Assembly (NCBI GenBank): GCA_021107605.1
Contig: JAIOSN010000118.1
Coordinates: 1 to 6,225 of the forward strand
Reading direction: 5' to 3'
Length of the DNA stretch: 6,225 nucleotides
Source: Anaerolineae bacterium
GTDB lineage: Bacteria; Chloroflexota; Anaerolineae; B4-G1; SLSP01
This document shows positions 5,316-6,225 of the stretch, in pieces. Made by a program: the position numbers and the translations under genes. Each line of letters begins with the position of its first letter. Position 1 is the first letter of the stretch. The notes below the pieces were generated by a model that made no database searches, was not told the origin of the DNA, and worked only from the letters and a program-made list of their open reading frames with translations.

Positions 5316-5340
5316 CACTGAGACACGGAGGACACTGAGA
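5316..5340 (+). repeat. Short direct repeat CACTGAGA with 17-base period
   Basis: CACTGAGA occurs at 5316-5323 and again at 5333-5340, separated by CACGGAGGA, itself similar in pattern. Sequences of this kind are seen in spacers of many environmental genomes (recollection, not checked). No gene is visible here. Confidence 0.4.
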
Positions 5341-5390
5341 AAAAATGAATTTGAACTAGTGCTCTGTCAAGCGCAAAATGATAGGATAGC

Positions 5391-5437
5391 GCGACTTCCC
5401 ACGGCCCAGGGCTGTCTGGCAAGGGTAGTCGCCAGGC
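5391..5437 (+). repeat. Structured dispersed repeat, partial copy 3
   Basis: These 47 bases are identical to 2553-2599: the outer stem (5391-5400 with 5423-5432), the inner hairpin (5401-5415) and the bulge. Hairpin I and most of the linker of the other copies are missing; upstream only a GGATAGC-like remnant resembles the linker end GGTAGCC. It lies in the divergent spacer between the FKBP gene and the 2H phosphoesterase gene, 10 bases before a strong promoter. Confidence 0.85.
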
Positions 5438-5447
5438 AAAAATCTTT

Positions 5448-5475
5448 TTGACAATTACCGTAAATAACATATACT
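5448..5475 (+). promoter_or_regulatory. Strong promoter upstream of the 2H phosphoesterase gene
   Basis: TTGACA (5448-5453) and TATACT (5470-5475) are separated by 16 bases, the same hexamers and spacing as the minus-strand promoter at 4184-4157. Transcription should start near 5482, which leaves about 155 bases before the ATG at 5637. If the gene is an integron cassette, this could be the promoter that drives it. Confidence 0.65.
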
Positions 5476-5522
5476 TCACTCATTGGTTGATAATTGATTG
5501 AGCAAAAATGGAGGGCATGGGA

Positions 5523-5582
5523 ATGTGTGGCTACGTACCGATTTTCTGGAGAGGTATTCCATATCCTATTTCTGTTAACTAG
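5523..5582 (+). CDS. Possible 19-codon leader peptide
   Basis: An ATG at 5523 follows GGAGG (5510-5514) by eight bases and opens 19 codons ending in TAG (5580-5582); an in-frame ATG at 5508 would add five residues. The peptide is rich in aromatic residues and proline (YVPIFWRGIPYP). It lies just after the predicted transcript start and has a better ribosome site than the gene downstream. It could be a leader peptide, the end of a decayed gene, or chance. Confidence 0.15.
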   Translation: MCGYVPIFWRGIPYPISVN

Positions 5583-5597
5583 ATAATCATAGTTAGC
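5574..5597 (+). repeat. Imperfect inverted repeat before the 2H gene
   Basis: GTTAACTA (5574-5581) and TAGTTAGC (5590-5597) pair at seven of eight positions around an 8-base loop. The GTTA motifs are of interest because integron cassette junctions begin at G/TT, but neither copy matches the GTTRRRY consensus. Confidence 0.3.
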
Positions 5598-5636
5598 TTG
5601 CCCCGTGTAAAAAACTTAGGCTTGTGATAAATCAGC

Positions 5637-6203
5637 ATGAATAAAGTCGGAATTATTTGTCTCTTGTCAAAAGAAGTACAAAAGTATCAACGAGAATTAC
5701 GTCAAAAAATCGCTGCTCAATTCGAGCTTGATGGTGTTGCAAATCCGGTGATTCCCGCTCACATCACGATAAAATATCCTTTTCCTGTCGAAAATCTTGA
5801 TGAGATTGAGCAAGCAGTTCAAGAATTCAGCATATTTCAAAGCAAGGCAAAATGGTTGTTGCAGGATTTCAATAGTTTTAAAAATGGCGACAATTATGTT
5901 GTTTTCATTGATGTCATTGCCTCCGAAGAAATACGCAAAGTCCACGCCCGTTTTCTCAGTAGATTACGAAAAATTAATTGGGTACAATGGGGACAATTTG
6001 ATAATTCCAGTTTGCATTATCATGTCACTTTGGGTGCTCAAGGAATAACATCTGGAAATTTTGAAGCTATTTGGTCATTTATAAATCAGCAAAAAAAACC
6101 AAACTTCAAAGCCTTTTTTGATAATATTTCTTTAGTCCGAATAAATGAATACACGCGTTATGTTTATAAAACATATAGGTTTCAAAATTATAAGGCTGGC
6201 TAA
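5637..6203 (+). CDS. 2H phosphoesterase, 2'-5' RNA ligase family
   Basis: A 188-residue soluble protein with the two H-x-T motifs that define the 2H phosphoesterase superfamily: AHITIKYPF with His42 and Thr44, and HYHVTLG with His129 and Thr131, about 87 residues apart as expected for the two-lobed fold. Family members hydrolyse or form 2'-5' or cyclic phosphate bonds in RNA or nucleotides (RNA ligase LigT/ThpR, cyclic phosphodiesterases, 2-5A-cleaving enzymes); which substrate applies cannot be told. Opening residues VGIICLLS form the usual first strand. The gene is much more AT-rich than obg or the MBL operon and lacks a clear Shine-Dalgarno sequence, which points to recent transfer. Its stop codon lies inside an attC-like sequence, so it may be the coding part of an integron gene cassette. 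Confidence 0.88.
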   Translation: MNKVGIICLLSKEVQKYQRELRQKIAAQFELDGVANPVIPAHITIKYPFPVENLDEIEQAVQEFSIFQSKAKWLLQDFNSFKNGDNYVVFIDVIASEEIRKVHARFLSRLRKINWVQWGQFDNSSLHYHVTLGAQGITSGNFEAIWSFINQQKKPNFKAFFDNISLVRINEYTRYVYKTYRFQNYKAG

Positions 6204-6225
6204 CCCCGCGTTAAGCTGACCCGCC
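6198..6225 (+). other. Possible 5' half of an integron attC site, cut by window end
   Basis: GGCTAAC (6198-6204) resembles the R'' box (core ...AAC), and after six bases TTAAGCTGACC (6211-6221) resembles the L'' box region (core AAGCYGAC) of attC sites. The spacing and order fit known cassette ends, and the stop codon of the upstream gene overlaps the R'' box, as is common in cassettes. The L' and R' halves would lie beyond the window, so the palindrome cannot be tested. Confidence 0.45.

Noticed and set aside
5697..6048. Alternative frames inside the 2H phosphoesterase gene
   Set aside because: They overlap a gene with both H-x-T motifs correctly spaced and have no features of their own.

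Overview
The window looks like a piece of chromosome from an environmental bacterium with moderate GC in its housekeeping genes and marked GC differences between blocks. Obg with a C-terminal OCT domain, Shine-Dalgarno-led genes, a tRNA-Arg(CCG) and gene-poor spacers full of short dispersed repeats would fit a Chloroflexota (Anaerolineae-like) genome. That assignment is inference; no marker here is decisive.

Layout from left to right: (1) 1-296, a spacer with an AT-rich hairpin and a good sigma70-type promoter that places the transcript start almost on the higB start codon. (2) 297-905, a HigB-type toxin and HigA-type antitoxin pair in the toxin-first order. (3) 1110-2384, a complete Obg GTPase with a strong intrinsic terminator at 2401-2437. 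(4) 2603-4122 on the minus strand, a two-gene operon: an unrecognised 216-residue protein overlapping by 4 bases a metallo-beta-lactamase-fold hydrolase. (5) 4123-4632, the upstream region of that operon: a TTGACA-N16-TATACT promoter with eight G/C pairs in a row inside its spacer, bordered by 30 perfectly phased octanucleotide repeats, then a structured dispersed repeat. (6) 4633-4705, tRNA-Arg(CCG), converging on a membrane-anchored FKBP-type peptidyl-prolyl isomerase (5184-4756, minus); a perfect 30-base palindrome between them can terminate both. (7) 5185-5636, a spacer holding remnants of dispersed repeats, a third copy of the structured repeat and a strong plus-strand promoter. (8) 5637-6203, an AT-rich 2H phosphoesterase (2'-5' RNA ligase family), whose stop codon lies in what looks like the first half of an integron attC site cut by the window edge.

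The genes do not form one pathway. The items most worth a second look lie between the genes: a promoter built like a contingency (phase-variable) locus next to an octamer array, a 79-base dispersed repeat whose two full copies differ by compensating base changes in predicted stems, and a possible gene cassette at the right end.
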